Below are positions 26,558-36,495 of a stretch of 56,375 nt of DNA, piece by piece. The position numbers were made by a program, and so were the translations under genes. Position 1 is the first letter of the stretch, and each line of letters opens with the position of its first letter. The notes under the pieces are model-generated. The model had not been told where the DNA came from. It saw nothing but the letters and a program-made list of their open reading frames with translations, and did not search any database. The DNA comes from Thermoanaerobacterium saccharolyticum (GTDB lineage Bacteria > Bacillota > Thermoanaerobacteria > Thermoanaerobacterales > Thermoanaerobacteraceae), in assembly GCF_000747665.1 (NCBI RefSeq), contig NZ_BBKT01000028.1:1-56375 (forward strand). The letters are read 5' to 3'.

Positions 26558-28354
26558 TTAATTGGATGTTTCTAAATTTGCAGCTACATTTTGCGAATGC
26601 AATTCTCTATATATCTTAATCCATTTTGTGACGCAGTCAACGCTAATTGAAACAGCCAGTATCAAAATGATTATTGAGAAAATTATAAGTACTGTGTTAC
26701 TTGATGGCAGATAGTTTGTGACTATATTTAGATACGCCGCTGTAACTGTTGTAACTATCATAAATGCAAAAGGCACTGCTGTTATGGCAATGTACTTTGC
26801 CTTTCCTCTTTTTAAAAGCATTGTCGTACCGATTGCTAATGCAATTGATGCCAAAAGCTGATTTGATGTACCAAATAAAGGCCATATTGTAGATATACTG
26901 CCATTGTACACCAGATAGCCCCACGCAGATGTAAATACAACGCTTGTGATTATGATACCTGGCCACCAATTCTTATTTTTCAATGGCTTGTATATATATC
27001 CGCCAGCTTCTTGCAAGACATACCTTCCAATTCTTGTGCCTGCATCGACAGTCGTCAGTATAAACAAGGCCTCAAATAGTATTGAAAAATGATACAAATA
27101 TGACATCAATTCTTTAAAGCCTGGAATAGATGAAAATATATACGACATACCTACGCCTAAAGTAACTGCACCGCCAGTCCTTCCTGCCAAAGTCTCTCCA
27201 ACAGCTTTTGAAAGCGCTGAAAGATCAACAGTATTCATTCCAAGATGTGCAAATACCTGTGGCGGTACATTTATGGCAAAATAATCACCAGGATGCAAGC
27301 TTGTAGCAGCAATAAGCGCCATTATAGATACAAACCCTTCTACAAGCATCGCGCCATATCCTATAGGCAAAATGTCTTTTTCGCTTTTAATCATCTTAGG
27401 CGTTGTACCTGTAGCTATAAGAGAATGGAATCCTGATAGTGCTCCACATGCTATAGTTATAAATACATACGGCCATACTTTACCGGGTATTATAGGACCA
27501 CCGCCATGTATAAATTTTGTAGTCAAAGGCATCCTTATCATAGGATTAACAAATATTACGCCGATTGCCAATAAAGATATAACGCCTATCTTCATATAAG
27601 TGCTTAAATAATCCCTCGGTGTCAAAAGCAGCCATACTGGCAAAACTGCAGCTACAAGTCCGTAGACAGCTATAATAATCGTCATCTGGTGTTGATTAAA
27701 TGTCAGATATGGTGCTAATGCTGAATGTTGAATAGCAGGGCCAGATACAACTGATATAATCATTAGTGCCACACCGATTATAGTGGCTTCAGATACTTTA
27801 TTAGGTCTTATCCATCTCATGTAGATGGCCATAAACAGCGCGATAGGTATCGTAGCACCTACAGTAAAAGTACCCCAAGAACTATTGAATAGAGAATTCA
27901 CGACAACGATTGCAAGTCCTGCGACGGTAATAAGCAAAATGAATATCACAGCCATCGTTGCAGCGAAACCTGAAAATTTTCCTACTTCTGCTCTTGCAAT
28001 CTCTGCCAGGGATTTGCCCTCATGCCGCACAGATGCAAACAAGATAACTATATCATGCACTGCACCTGCTAAAACCGCACCTATCAATATCCAAAGTGTG
28101 CCTGGCAAGTATCCAAACTGTGCAGCAAGAACCGGACCTACCAATGGACCTGCTCCCGCTATAGCTGCAAAATGGTGACCAAAAAGTACCCACTTATTTG
28201 TCGGCACGTAGTCATAACCATTTTCCAATGCGTATGCAGGTGTTTTTCTTGTTTCATCCAGCATTAAAACTTTTGATGCTATAAATGCGCCATAAAAACG
28301 GTATGCCAATGCAAATATACATGCAGCAGCAACAACTAATACTATTGCGCTCAT
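26558..28354 (-). CDS. cstA: CstA-family carbon starvation / pyruvate transporter
   Basis: A 598-residue polytopic membrane protein of the CstA family, with FGHHFAAIAGAGPLVGPVLAAQFGYLPG near residue 58 and a conserved HDIVILFASVRHEGKSLAEIA stretch. E. coli relatives (CstA, BtsT/YjiY) take up peptides or pyruvate; pyruvate is favoured here because the upstream two-component system resembles the pyruvate-sensing BtsSR/YpdAB type. The ATG has AAGGAGG. The gene follows the LytTR regulator and has its own promoter region with direct repeats. Confidence 0.9.
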   Translation of the reverse strand: MSAIVLVVAAACIFALAYRFYGAFIASKVLMLDETRKTPAYALENGYDYVPTNKWVLFGHHFAAIAGAGPLVGPVLAAQFGYLPGTLWILIGAVLAGAVHDIVILFASVRHEGKSLAEIARAEVGKFSGFAATMAVIFILLITVAGLAIVVVNSLFNSSWGTFTVGATIPIALFMAIYMRWIRPNKVSEATIIGVALMIISVVSGPAIQHSALAPYLTFNQHQMTIIIAVYGLVAAVLPVWLLLTPRDYLSTYMKIGVISLLAIGVIFVNPMIRMPLTTKFIHGGGPIIPGKVWPYVFITIACGALSGFHSLIATGTTPKMIKSEKDILPIGYGAMLVEGFVSIMALIAATSLHPGDYFAINVPPQVFAHLGMNTVDLSALSKAVGETLAGRTGGAVTLGVGMSYIFSSIPGFKELMSYLYHFSILFEALFILTTVDAGTRIGRYVLQEAGGYIYKPLKNKNWWPGIIITSVVFTSAWGYLVYNGSISTIWPLFGTSNQLLASIALAIGTTMLLKRGKAKYIAITAVPFAFMIVTTVTAAYLNIVTNYLPSSNTVLIIFSIIILILAVSISVDCVTKWIKIYRELHSQNVAANLETSN

Positions 28355-28452
28355 AAATTAAGACCTCCTTATATTTTTGATTCTATAAGGAGTATAAAAT
28401 AAAGGTGAATAAAATTCATCGATTATGCCATGAAAGTAAACGATAAAGGGTT

Positions 28453-28484
28453 AAAAAGAAATATACGTTATCAAAAAGAAATGT
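28453..28484 (-). promoter_or_regulatory. Direct repeats upstream of cstA, probable LytTR-regulator sites
   Basis: AAAAAGAAATAT (28453-28464) and AAAAAGAAATGT (28473-28484) are direct repeats 20 bp apart. LytTR-domain regulators bind paired direct repeats about two helical turns apart. No strong -35 is visible downstream, consistent with activation. Confidence 0.5.
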
Positions 28485-28492
28485 TTACATTT

Positions 28493-29260
28493 CTAATTTC
28501 TGCTAAGACCTAATATCGTTTTAAGTTCTTTTATCTTGTTTTTGCTGACGGATATTTTAGTCTTTTTATCGTCATTCATTGTAAGCCAATAAGTCCCTTT
28601 AAACCATGGCAGTATCTCTACAACGTTATTCAAATTGACTATGAAGCTTTTCTGCACCCTTAAGAATAATGGCTCTTTAAGTCGGCTCTCTAAATTCTTC
28701 ATAGTATCGTTGTATTCAAAGATGTCGTTTTTTGTCTTGACCATCACCTTACCTTCCATCGCCTCCGCATACACGATTTCGTCAAAATCTATAAGCCTGA
28801 TCCTGCCAAACTTCTCTACAGGCAACTTATTAAACTGCTTTTCAAAGAACTTCGCCTCGTCGTCTATATAGCTTTCCCACTGATCCGGTTTATCTATCAT
28901 TCCAGCTATTTTATTGATTGTCTTACTTAATCTACATGGATTTATAGGTTTTAAAAGATAGTCAACAGCACCAATCTCAAATGCATCTATTGCATAGCTA
29001 TCGTACGCTGTGACAAATATGACCAATGGTACTTTTTCAAGCGATGATATGTTGCTTGCAACATTGATGCCATTTATCTTTGGTATGTCTATATCTAAAA
29101 AAACTACATCTGGCTTTAAACTTATGATCTTTTCAAATGCCTCTGTGCCATTTGTAGCTGTCCCTGCGACTTCTAAAGTATTTTTATAATCTTCTAAAAG
29201 ACGCTTTAATCCTTCTATTGCAGGAATTTCATCATCTACTATTAGAGACTTTAAGACCAC
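28493..29260 (-). CDS. LytTR-family response regulator
   Basis: A 256-residue regulator with a receiver domain (SLIVDDEIPAIEGLKRLL, phosphoacceptor in DVVFLDIDIPKINGI) and a C-terminal LytTR DNA-binding domain (FGRIRLIDFDEIVYAEAMEGKVMVKT ... FLRVQKSFIVNLNNV). I start at GTG 29260, nine bases after GGAGG; an upstream in-frame start at 29305 lies deep in the kinase gene. It overlaps the kinase by 29 nt. Likely target: cstA, next downstream. Confidence 0.9.
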   Translation of the reverse strand: MVLKSLIVDDEIPAIEGLKRLLEDYKNTLEVAGTATNGTEAFEKIISLKPDVVFLDIDIPKINGINVASNISSLEKVPLVIFVTAYDSYAIDAFEIGAVDYLLKPINPCRLSKTINKIAGMIDKPDQWESYIDDEAKFFEKQFNKLPVEKFGRIRLIDFDEIVYAEAMEGKVMVKTKNDIFEYNDTMKNLESRLKEPLFLRVQKSFIVNLNNVVEILPWFKGTYWLTMNDDKKTKISVSKNKIKELKTILGLSRN

Positions 29261-30926
29261 CAAAAACTTCCTCCTTCCTTTCTTCGTAAAATTTCGGAAA
29301 ATCAAACGAAACTTTTGTACCGTATCCTTTTTTGCTATCTATCTTAAAAAAAGCACTTTTATATATGCTTTTAACCCTTTCATACACATTGTGAAGACCT
29401 ATACCTGCATTGTTTTCTGACTCACCGTTTAAGATCTTCAAGCGCATCTGGTTATCCATTCCCTCTCCGTCGTCTTCCACCGAAAACCTGATAAAATCTT
29501 TATTGTTTTTGGCCCTTATTATTATAGTGCCGCCATTATCTTTCGGCAGAATGCCGTGTTTCACAGCATTTTCCACAATAGGCTGTATCAACAAAGCAGG
29601 AATGTACATATTTAAAATATCACTGTCAATATCCTTGATCACATTTATCTTTTCGCCAAAGCGTGCTTTTTCTATATACAAGTAGGCGTCAATATTTTCG
29701 ATTTCCTTACAAATCATTATCCACTTTCCTGCATACCTAAGATTATTTCTTAGATATTCGCTTAAAGTGATAAGAAGCCTACTAGCACCATCAGGGTTGT
29801 ACTGTATAAATGAAATGACAGTATTCAGCGCATTAAAGAGAAAATGAGGATTTATCTGCGCCTGCAGTGCATTAAACTTCATCTCATCGGCAATCCTTTT
29901 CTGATTTTCTGCATCAGCGATTTCAAGCTGGTTCGAAATTAAATTGCTTAATCCTTTTGCAACTTCTATATCTGTGCTGTTTACAAACTTATTCTTTCGA
30001 AAAATTTTAAGTGTGCCAACTAATTCATCGTAGCAGTAAAGCGGTGCTGTCACAGATGATAAAAGGCACAGGCCTTTTTTGCTGTTTTCTACATAAACTT
30101 TTTTAAACCTGAATGCGTTAACTTCAGACTTTTTAAATATATGCCATTTTTCATCCGCCCCATCTAATCCTACAGAGGCCAAAATCGTCTTCATATCGGT
30201 TATGACGACAGCATCTGCATCAATCGCCTCATATATGATCTCAGAAACAATTTTCGCTGTCTCAATATTTAATCCGTTTCTAATATATGGTATTGTCTTA
30301 GACGTAATATCAAGGATTATCTTGGCTTGCTTTGACTGTATCGTGTCAATCTCATCAAATACTGATTTGATGATCAGCATAAACACGGCAATCCCAGTTG
30401 AATTAACCAATATCATAGGTACGCCAATCACTTTTACAAGTGATAATGCACTGGCAAAAGGCCTCGATATGGCAAGGATCAGTATCATCTGCAGTGTCTC
30501 ACCGATTATGCCTGCTAAAAATGCTACTTTCCAATCGACAGTATTTTTGTAGTATTTCTTTATGATGCCGCCTATAAGTCCTTCCGCTGTTGTCGATATT
30601 CCACAAGCTAAAGCTGTAAATCCACCTATTAAAAATCTGTGAAACCCAGCTATGAATCCCACAATAAGCCCAATAAAAGGTCCACCTAAAAGGCCTGCTA
30701 TCATAGGTCCTACGACTCTTGAATTGGCAATAGCACCATTTATAGGAATACCTGCATACGTTCCTATGATGCCAATCAAGCTGAATATGGCTATCAGTAT
30801 AGATAGGTCTTTATAACTTACATTATTGCTTATAACCTTTTTAAAGAAGTTTGCTTTTGACAAGATAAAAGCCAGAAGTCCTATCATGCTGAATCTTTCA
30901 GCCAACAGAATAAGCAGGTTTAACAT
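29232..30926 (-). CDS. LytS-family sensor histidine kinase (5TM-LYT, GAF-like)
   Basis: A 564-residue kinase. The first 200 residues are 5-6 membrane helices of the 5TMR-LYT type, including NGAIANSRVVGPMIAGLLGGPFIG. A GAF-like region follows, then the His_kinase domain with INPHFLFNALNTVISF (H-box) and a C-terminal HATPase with ENAVKHGI and GIGLHNVYERVKS. The same layout is found in BtsS and YpdA, which sense pyruvate; the signal here is inferred from its neighbour cstA. Confidence 0.9.
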   Translation of the reverse strand: MLNLLILLAERFSMIGLLAFILSKANFFKKVISNNVSYKDLSILIAIFSLIGIIGTYAGIPINGAIANSRVVGPMIAGLLGGPFIGLIVGFIAGFHRFLIGGFTALACGISTTAEGLIGGIIKKYYKNTVDWKVAFLAGIIGETLQMILILAISRPFASALSLVKVIGVPMILVNSTGIAVFMLIIKSVFDEIDTIQSKQAKIILDITSKTIPYIRNGLNIETAKIVSEIIYEAIDADAVVITDMKTILASVGLDGADEKWHIFKKSEVNAFRFKKVYVENSKKGLCLLSSVTAPLYCYDELVGTLKIFRKNKFVNSTDIEVAKGLSNLISNQLEIADAENQKRIADEMKFNALQAQINPHFLFNALNTVISFIQYNPDGASRLLITLSEYLRNNLRYAGKWIMICKEIENIDAYLYIEKARFGEKINVIKDIDSDILNMYIPALLIQPIVENAVKHGILPKDNGGTIIIRAKNNKDFIRFSVEDDGEGMDNQMRLKILNGESENNAGIGLHNVYERVKSIYKSAFFKIDSKKGYGTKVSFDFPKFYEERKEEVFGGLKVSNSR

Positions 30927-30957
30927 AATTTCATCTCCAATTATGTCTAATTGATTT

Positions 30958-31518
30958 TTACATCGATATGTTTTTAAAATCTATCTTTAAATCTTCAAAC
31001 ATGCCAACTTTAATAGTATCGTCAAAGCTGTATTGATCTACCTCATTATATTCATCATTTTGGTTCATTCTAAAAACTATAATGCTTTTTTTATATGGAT
31101 TCACAATCCAGTATTCTTTTACACCTGAGTTTTGATATAAATTCACTTTTACAACATAATCTCTTGACAAAGAAGATGGTGAGGCTACCTCTATTATCAT
31201 ATCAGGCGCACCATCACACCCTTTATCATTTAGCTTTTTCTCATCACATACAATAGATATATCAGGTTGTACTCTGCTTATTTTATTATTTTTGTCTTTT
31301 AGTCGGACGTCAAACGGTGCAGAATAAACTTTGCATCTTCCACCCTTTGAAGCAATATAATTATATATTAAAACTGACAATTGCATTGAAACTTCTTGAT
31401 GTACCCTTGATGGCGGAGCCATCACATATATCTGTCCATCAATCAATTCAACTCTTTCATCTTCTGGCCAGTTTTCATAATCCACTTCCGTATAATTATT
31501 TTTTATTATTTTACTCAT
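30958..31518 (-). CDS. Uma2-family (DUF820) putative endonuclease
   Basis: A 186-residue protein of the Uma2/DUF820 family, a PD-(D/E)xK-like nuclease fold. RVELIDGQIYVMAPPSRVHQEVSMQLS, VQPDISIVCDEKKL and PDMIIEVASPSSLSRDYVVKVNLYQNSGVKEYWIVNP carry the family's acidic and lysine residues (PD...D, IEVxSPS, K). The biological role of these proteins is poorly known. It lies at the edge of the defence island but is separated from the McrC-like gene by 156 nt. Confidence 0.88.
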   Translation of the reverse strand: MSKIIKNNYTEVDYENWPEDERVELIDGQIYVMAPPSRVHQEVSMQLSVLIYNYIASKGGRCKVYSAPFDVRLKDKNNKISRVQPDISIVCDEKKLNDKGCDGAPDMIIEVASPSSLSRDYVVKVNLYQNSGVKEYWIVNPYKKSIIVFRMNQNDEYNEVDQYSFDDTIKVGMFEDLKIDFKNISM

Positions 31519-31584
31519 ATCTACATCACCTATTTTGATTATATCATAAGAAAAACAATTTCACATATGATGCTTTATTTGAGC

Positions 31585-31608
31585 TTATATAGTAAACAGG
31601 TTTAACAT
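31585..31608 (-). other. Seven-codon ORF with a perfect ribosome site
   Basis: AGGAGG (31621-31616) stands 7 nt before an ATG that opens a frame of only seven codons (MLNLFTI). The first 12 bases equal those of the lytS-type kinase start about 680 nt downstream on the same strand. It may be a leader peptide upstream of the Uma2 gene or the stump of a lost gene. Confidence 0.35.
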
Positions 31609-31674
31609 TTTTCTGCCTCCTACATCAATATTACACAGCATCAAATGTATTTCTTAATTCTTTTTATCGCAACA

Positions 31675-34128
31675 TTAGGTCTTTTTTCTGAAATCATCTA
31701 CATTTATATTATCTAATAAAATCGAATTTTTGTAAACACGGTAAGAATCACCAACTAACCAAATGTAAAGATTCTTGAATACTATCCCTTTTATTGCTGT
31801 ATCATCGTCTACATCATCTTTATTTAGTTCAACTTTTATTTTATCCAGTCTTTTAAGCTCAAGATACAATCTATAATCGTCTTTCGTCTTTAACAAAAGA
31901 TCTGAAACAATTTTCGCATTTTTTAAAAGGAATAGATTCGTATAAAAGCGGCGACGCACCCTATATCCTGCCAAGTCAATCTTTTTATCTAATTTTTCCC
32001 ATTTATCAACCGTAAATCTGACATATAGTTCATCCGAATCCTTTGGTATCTCCTTAATCTCGCTTCTCTTTAATATTTCAAAATTCTTTACTTTACCATA
32101 ATACCTTATGCCTGCATCATCACCAAAGCCCTTTGCTTTTGTCTGAGCAATTGCTACATACTTTATATATTTAATAGAAGATCTGATTTCAGAATACGGT
32201 ATATGGTAAAATTTATATTTAAGATTTACCTCCAACTGCTTATAGCTGCTTAAATTCCCTACTAGAACCTCTTTATTGTTGAATTCTATTTTTTCAAGAT
32301 ACTCGTACATGCCATGCTGTAATACTGTGCTTTCGAATGCAGTCTCAGGCGAATCAGTAATTACCTCATTCAAAAGATCCTCCACAAGATGTGTAGCATT
32401 AGGCAAAAAAGGAAGGCCCCCTACGCCTACTTTCTCGATGCTTTTGTAAAATTGATTATTCTTATATTCATCTTCTTTTGAATAAGGAAATAATACAAAT
32501 GCACCAAAAAACATCCTCTCAAAATTGTGATTATCATTGTTCTCATACACGATTGCATCTCTGTACCTGTGCATTGTATTTATATCGTCCTCTTCAGGTC
32601 CAGGCGTAAAGTACTTTTTTAAGTAGTCATTGTCATAACATATCCTGTACTTTGCATCAAATATATAATTGTATTTGACATTTGATCCTTTTTTCTCTAG
32701 AGATAAAACATTGTCAGGCTTTTGTGCTACTGTCGCAGTGCCACCATACCTATTATTGTAAGCTAAAAAATACCTTTCGCCATTTCTAGGGTTCTGATAT
32801 TCTACTTTTGACTTTTCCCCCATCTTTATCTTTACAGATAATCCACTATTCTCAAACTTTATGATGTCCTGCCTTACAAGATCGTATTTATGCCTAAGTA
32901 TTGAATTAAGCTTTATAAAGCACCAATACTCGTATAGAAGTGCCATGTTTTTTGGAGAAATCTTGATAAAGCCCTCCCTCATCATAAGCCCTTTTAGAAG
33001 CATTATGTAATATTTGTAAACATCCCTATACCCTGCTGCCATGTTTAAAACCAGCGACAATGAATTCATTGTGTATATGTCCCCAACATCTTTTAAAAAC
33101 GTGGTAGAGATATGCTTATCAAGCTTTGTAATCATCATATCTATTTTGTCTATTATATCCCTATCCACAGTTGTAGTGCCATCGTCACTCTTGCCTGTAT
33201 ACCGCTTTTTAAGCATTCTAAGCCTATTTATCACAGACTTTATCATGTACTTTATAAGCCTGTTTTCAAATGTATCAAATGTCACAGTATTTTTTAAAGA
33301 CAGCGCTTTTTCAACAGTAATCACGTCACCTGAAGCTTTTACATACTGCTGATGCCTGTTTATCCACTTTATACATTCATTGTCTACTCTCTTAACCTTG
33401 TAGTTGTTTTGCACAACCCTCTCTTTTGCCAATACATGATGCGGCATTTTCAATACTATCCCGATTGCACGATCAAGTCTATCAAATATAAGGTTTATTA
33501 TGGCAAAAAACTCTGTAAGGCTGTTGCCAACAGTATCCCTAAGTCCAGTCAATAAATACGTCTTTTTATAAAAGTCAAAAATCAAATTATAAAGCTCATC
33601 ATTTATATCCTTTAAAATCGCTTTATAATCATCCCGATAATCTATTTTTGAAGGGTAAACTTCTATCTCCACTCTCAAGTACTCCTTGCCATCAACCTTG
33701 ATTATCAAATCAGATAGGCCAATGTCATTGGTGAAATTGACAACACCCGTTAAAAGCCTCGCCTCATAACCTCTTTTCGCATTTCCTACAGGGCTGACTT
33801 TATTTCTGATGTTTATATTTTCGTGATAAAACTCAATATCGCATTCTGACCTTTTCTGTATTAATATTTCATAATTCTGTTGCTCAAAAAATAAAGGGTC
33901 GATTTCACCAGACAATTGTACAGCCTCTCCCAACTCCTGCGAATAAACTTCTGCCTTATATTCATCCCTGCATGATATCTTTACACTTGATTTTACGCCT
34001 TTATTTATATCAAGCTTCATCATATCTGGGTCTTTAAGAGACCCCTTTATAGTGAAGTAAAACTTAGGAGTCCATATATTTAGAAGTTCTATATCAGAGC
34101 CAGTAAGATGTGAAAACATCTTCCTCAT
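31675..34128 (-). CDS. McrC-like DUF2357 nuclease-type protein
   Basis: An 817-residue protein of the DUF2357 group, usually paired with a McrB-like AAA ATPase. The C-terminal half carries a PD-(D/E)xK-type core: KPDNVLSLEKKG followed by YIFDAKYRICY near residues 475-500. The N-terminal half is mostly beta-rich, then a long helical region with FDTFENRLIKYMIKSVINRL. It should be the nuclease subunit that cleaves modified or foreign DNA when driven by the ATPase. The start lies inside the 3' end of the ATPase gene, so the two are translationally coupled. It is the last gene of the BREX operon. Confidence 0.8.
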   Translation of the reverse strand: MRKMFSHLTGSDIELLNIWTPKFYFTIKGSLKDPDMMKLDINKGVKSSVKISCRDEYKAEVYSQELGEAVQLSGEIDPLFFEQQNYEILIQKRSECDIEFYHENINIRNKVSPVGNAKRGYEARLLTGVVNFTNDIGLSDLIIKVDGKEYLRVEIEVYPSKIDYRDDYKAILKDINDELYNLIFDFYKKTYLLTGLRDTVGNSLTEFFAIINLIFDRLDRAIGIVLKMPHHVLAKERVVQNNYKVKRVDNECIKWINRHQQYVKASGDVITVEKALSLKNTVTFDTFENRLIKYMIKSVINRLRMLKKRYTGKSDDGTTTVDRDIIDKIDMMITKLDKHISTTFLKDVGDIYTMNSLSLVLNMAAGYRDVYKYYIMLLKGLMMREGFIKISPKNMALLYEYWCFIKLNSILRHKYDLVRQDIIKFENSGLSVKIKMGEKSKVEYQNPRNGERYFLAYNNRYGGTATVAQKPDNVLSLEKKGSNVKYNYIFDAKYRICYDNDYLKKYFTPGPEEDDINTMHRYRDAIVYENNDNHNFERMFFGAFVLFPYSKEDEYKNNQFYKSIEKVGVGGLPFLPNATHLVEDLLNEVITDSPETAFESTVLQHGMYEYLEKIEFNNKEVLVGNLSSYKQLEVNLKYKFYHIPYSEIRSSIKYIKYVAIAQTKAKGFGDDAGIRYYGKVKNFEILKRSEIKEIPKDSDELYVRFTVDKWEKLDKKIDLAGYRVRRRFYTNLFLLKNAKIVSDLLLKTKDDYRLYLELKRLDKIKVELNKDDVDDDTAIKGIVFKNLYIWLVGDSYRVYKNSILLDNINVDDFRKKT

Positions 34129-35759
34129 ATCTCCTTATCATAAACGCTATCTTCTCACACGATTTTCTGTACTTCGCATTGGCTATCTCTTCAAACATCT
34201 TCTCACTTTCATCGCTGTCGTAGTCAAACCTATTCTCAAGGTTACCCGAGCATATCTTAAAAAGCTCTATAAGTATTTTTTTTTATGCCTATGCTGCTGC
34301 CATTTATCCTAGGCAATATCTTTTGAAGTATCTCATAGTCCATGGCATCATCAAAATCCATCAAACCATAAATAGAATTGTATATGATATAAAAGCATAT
34401 CTCGTCTCTAACTCTGTATCCAAAACGATAATATCCCAATACTTCGTTTATATTTTTCAATATGGATATTGTATCATCTACAATATCATCGTATCCAAAA
34501 CAGTCTTTCAACGTAAGAAAGTCACTTCTTAAAAAATCATTGTTTAAATTCTTCGGCAATACCTCTTCTACGTCTTCGAAGGCATAGTCAAGATCTACAT
34601 CAGACAATTCTATCACATTTGCCCTGTCTAAAACCTTCTTGCTAAATGGAAATGTAGTCTCGTCCATATTGACTGTACCTATGAAATACAGATTATCAGG
34701 TATGTATATATCACCGTATTCATCAAAAAAATCCCTATCTAAGAGCTCTCTATTTAAAAGTCTATCAGTAACAATAGTTTTATTAACTTTATTTCGCGAT
34801 TCTATGATGGACAAGACATCACTGAAGTAGTACTCTACTCTTGCAAGGTTCATCTCATCCAAAACGAAAAAATACGGGTAGTGTGGATTTTTCATCGCAT
34901 CTTTTACAAAAGTAGTAAGAACTCCCGGATGAAATCTTCCATTTAAATCCTTATATCCCAATAAATCTGCAGAGTCAGACCAGTCAGGCCTAACAGGCAC
35001 AAGCTTAAAGCGACCATTTTCCGTAGTCGCACCGACCGCTTCAGCAAAAAGCCTAGCCAGCTTGCTTTTGCCTGTCCCTGATATACCTGCCAATATCAAA
35101 AAAGGCTTCGTCTTCAAAGACAGATAGTAGTTTTCAACCAGTTTGTCACCGTACAAAAATCCACGGTTTCTTATGTAGTTTTTTATGTTTGTAATTTGTT
35201 CTTTGATAGTGGTATAAGTATTCTCCATATCTCGCTTTACCTCAATATTTTTAATCACATCGGAACCTTTTTTTGAAAAGAATGATCTTGGCTCCTTTTC
35301 AAAAACATACATTGGGTTTACTTGATTTCCAAAATTTATTCTCTCAGTTCTATCATGCTGATATAAATTTTTTCTTTCAAATGAATCATCATCTATTTTA
35401 GTAATTTCTCTTAATTCTATTCCTCCAACACACTTATTTATATCTGATCTATAATATTCAGGAATGAATTCTATATATTGTCCATTCCTCATTTCATCTC
35501 TATCCCAAAATCTGCTTATTATGCCAATGCCCCTAATATGCCCTTGATTATAAAAAAATGCCTTTGTCTCAATACCATTTTGAATTTGATCATTTATCGT
35601 TTTAATTTTATCTCTGCCTATACCTGGACTATTTTCATTTGGCTTTATTATGCCCCAAATTACTTTTCCCTTTTTCTTAATTACATTTATATGCTCTTCA
35701 ATTGTATCAACACTGTACAATGAATCATTGTATTTTAAAACGACATGCATTGCTTCCAA
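34094..35759 (-). pseudogene. McrB-like AAA ATPase, 3' end frameshifted
   Basis: About 554 residues after correction. An N-terminal region of some 190 residues precedes an AAA_5 domain with Walker A LAGISGTGKSKLARLFAEAVG, the loop VRPDWSDSADLLGYKDLNGRFHPG, Walker B YFFVLDEMNLARVEYYFSDVL and FIGTVNMDETTFPFSKKVLDRAN. A run of nine (34276-34284) truncates the last 60 or so residues; eight would extend it to RRYEEDVFTSYWL. The missing tail may be needed to contact the nuclease. Start TTG 35759 has AAGGTG upstream. It partners the DUF2357 protein as a type IV (McrBC-like) module. Confidence 0.82.
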
Positions 35760-35787
35760 AATAAATCACCTTCAAATATCATAACTA

Positions 35788-36495
35788 TCACGCAAAAGTG
35801 ATAAGTAAATTGTTATTTGCTTTATACAAATTTAATGAATCTGAATTATGTATATCTATAGTCCTTATAGATAATCTAAATGGAAAAGAAGGGTTTAATT
35901 TGTTTACTTCATAAAAATTTATATAATCTTTTTTAAATGATCTCATATAACATTCTATAAAAAATAACTCTATGTCAATATTGTCTATTGCAATCAAATT
36001 TGCCTTTTGGCATATTCCTGGCTTTTTCTTTTCAATAGCTTTCCATTGTACCATTGAATATATAATTCTAGGAACGGCATATTTTACTGTGCTTCTTTCA
36101 CCCCATTTATCGTATATCCTATTTAAAACAGTTTTAATTGCAAAATCATCTTGCAAATATAACAATTTACCTATCGTGTCAATAATATCGCAAAATATAG
36201 GAAAAGCAAGCATCATCATTGACCAATTAATTAACAATCTCTCATTTTCATTTGCATCATTGTATAACTTTATAGCCTTATCTCTCAAGTTTGAAAATTC
36301 ATCAGGCATTGAAACCCACGTACTTGTCAGTATATTTACACATTTTTTTCTATTATCATCAGAAATAACTTTGTCCTTTAAATAATCATTTAATTCTTGT
36401 TTAATAATCTTTATATCAGATTCTTTATTATAAATTTCTACCGTTTTATTAAGCCACTCAATTTCTATCATTCTATCAAAGCCCACTTTTTGCAT
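35788..36495 (-). CDS. brxA: BREX protein BrxA (DUF1819-like)
   Basis: A 235-residue helical protein. The middle part (SMPDEFSNLRDKAIKLYNDANENERLLINWSMMMLAFPIFCDIIDTIGKLL) and DKWGERSTVKYAVPRIIYSMVQW follow the pattern of BrxA-type proteins in type III BREX loci. BrxA of type I is a small DNA-binding protein that affects expression and defence. It overlaps the pglZ end by 20 nt. The assignment rests mainly on pattern and position at the 3' end of the BREX gene set. Confidence 0.75.
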   Translation of the reverse strand: MQKVGFDRMIEIEWLNKTVEIYNKESDIKIIKQELNDYLKDKVISDDNRKKCVNILTSTWVSMPDEFSNLRDKAIKLYNDANENERLLINWSMMMLAFPIFCDIIDTIGKLLYLQDDFAIKTVLNRIYDKWGERSTVKYAVPRIIYSMVQWKAIEKKKPGICQKANLIAIDNIDIELFFIECYMRSFKKDYINFYEVNKLNPSFPFRLSIRTIDIHNSDSLNLYKANNNLLITFA

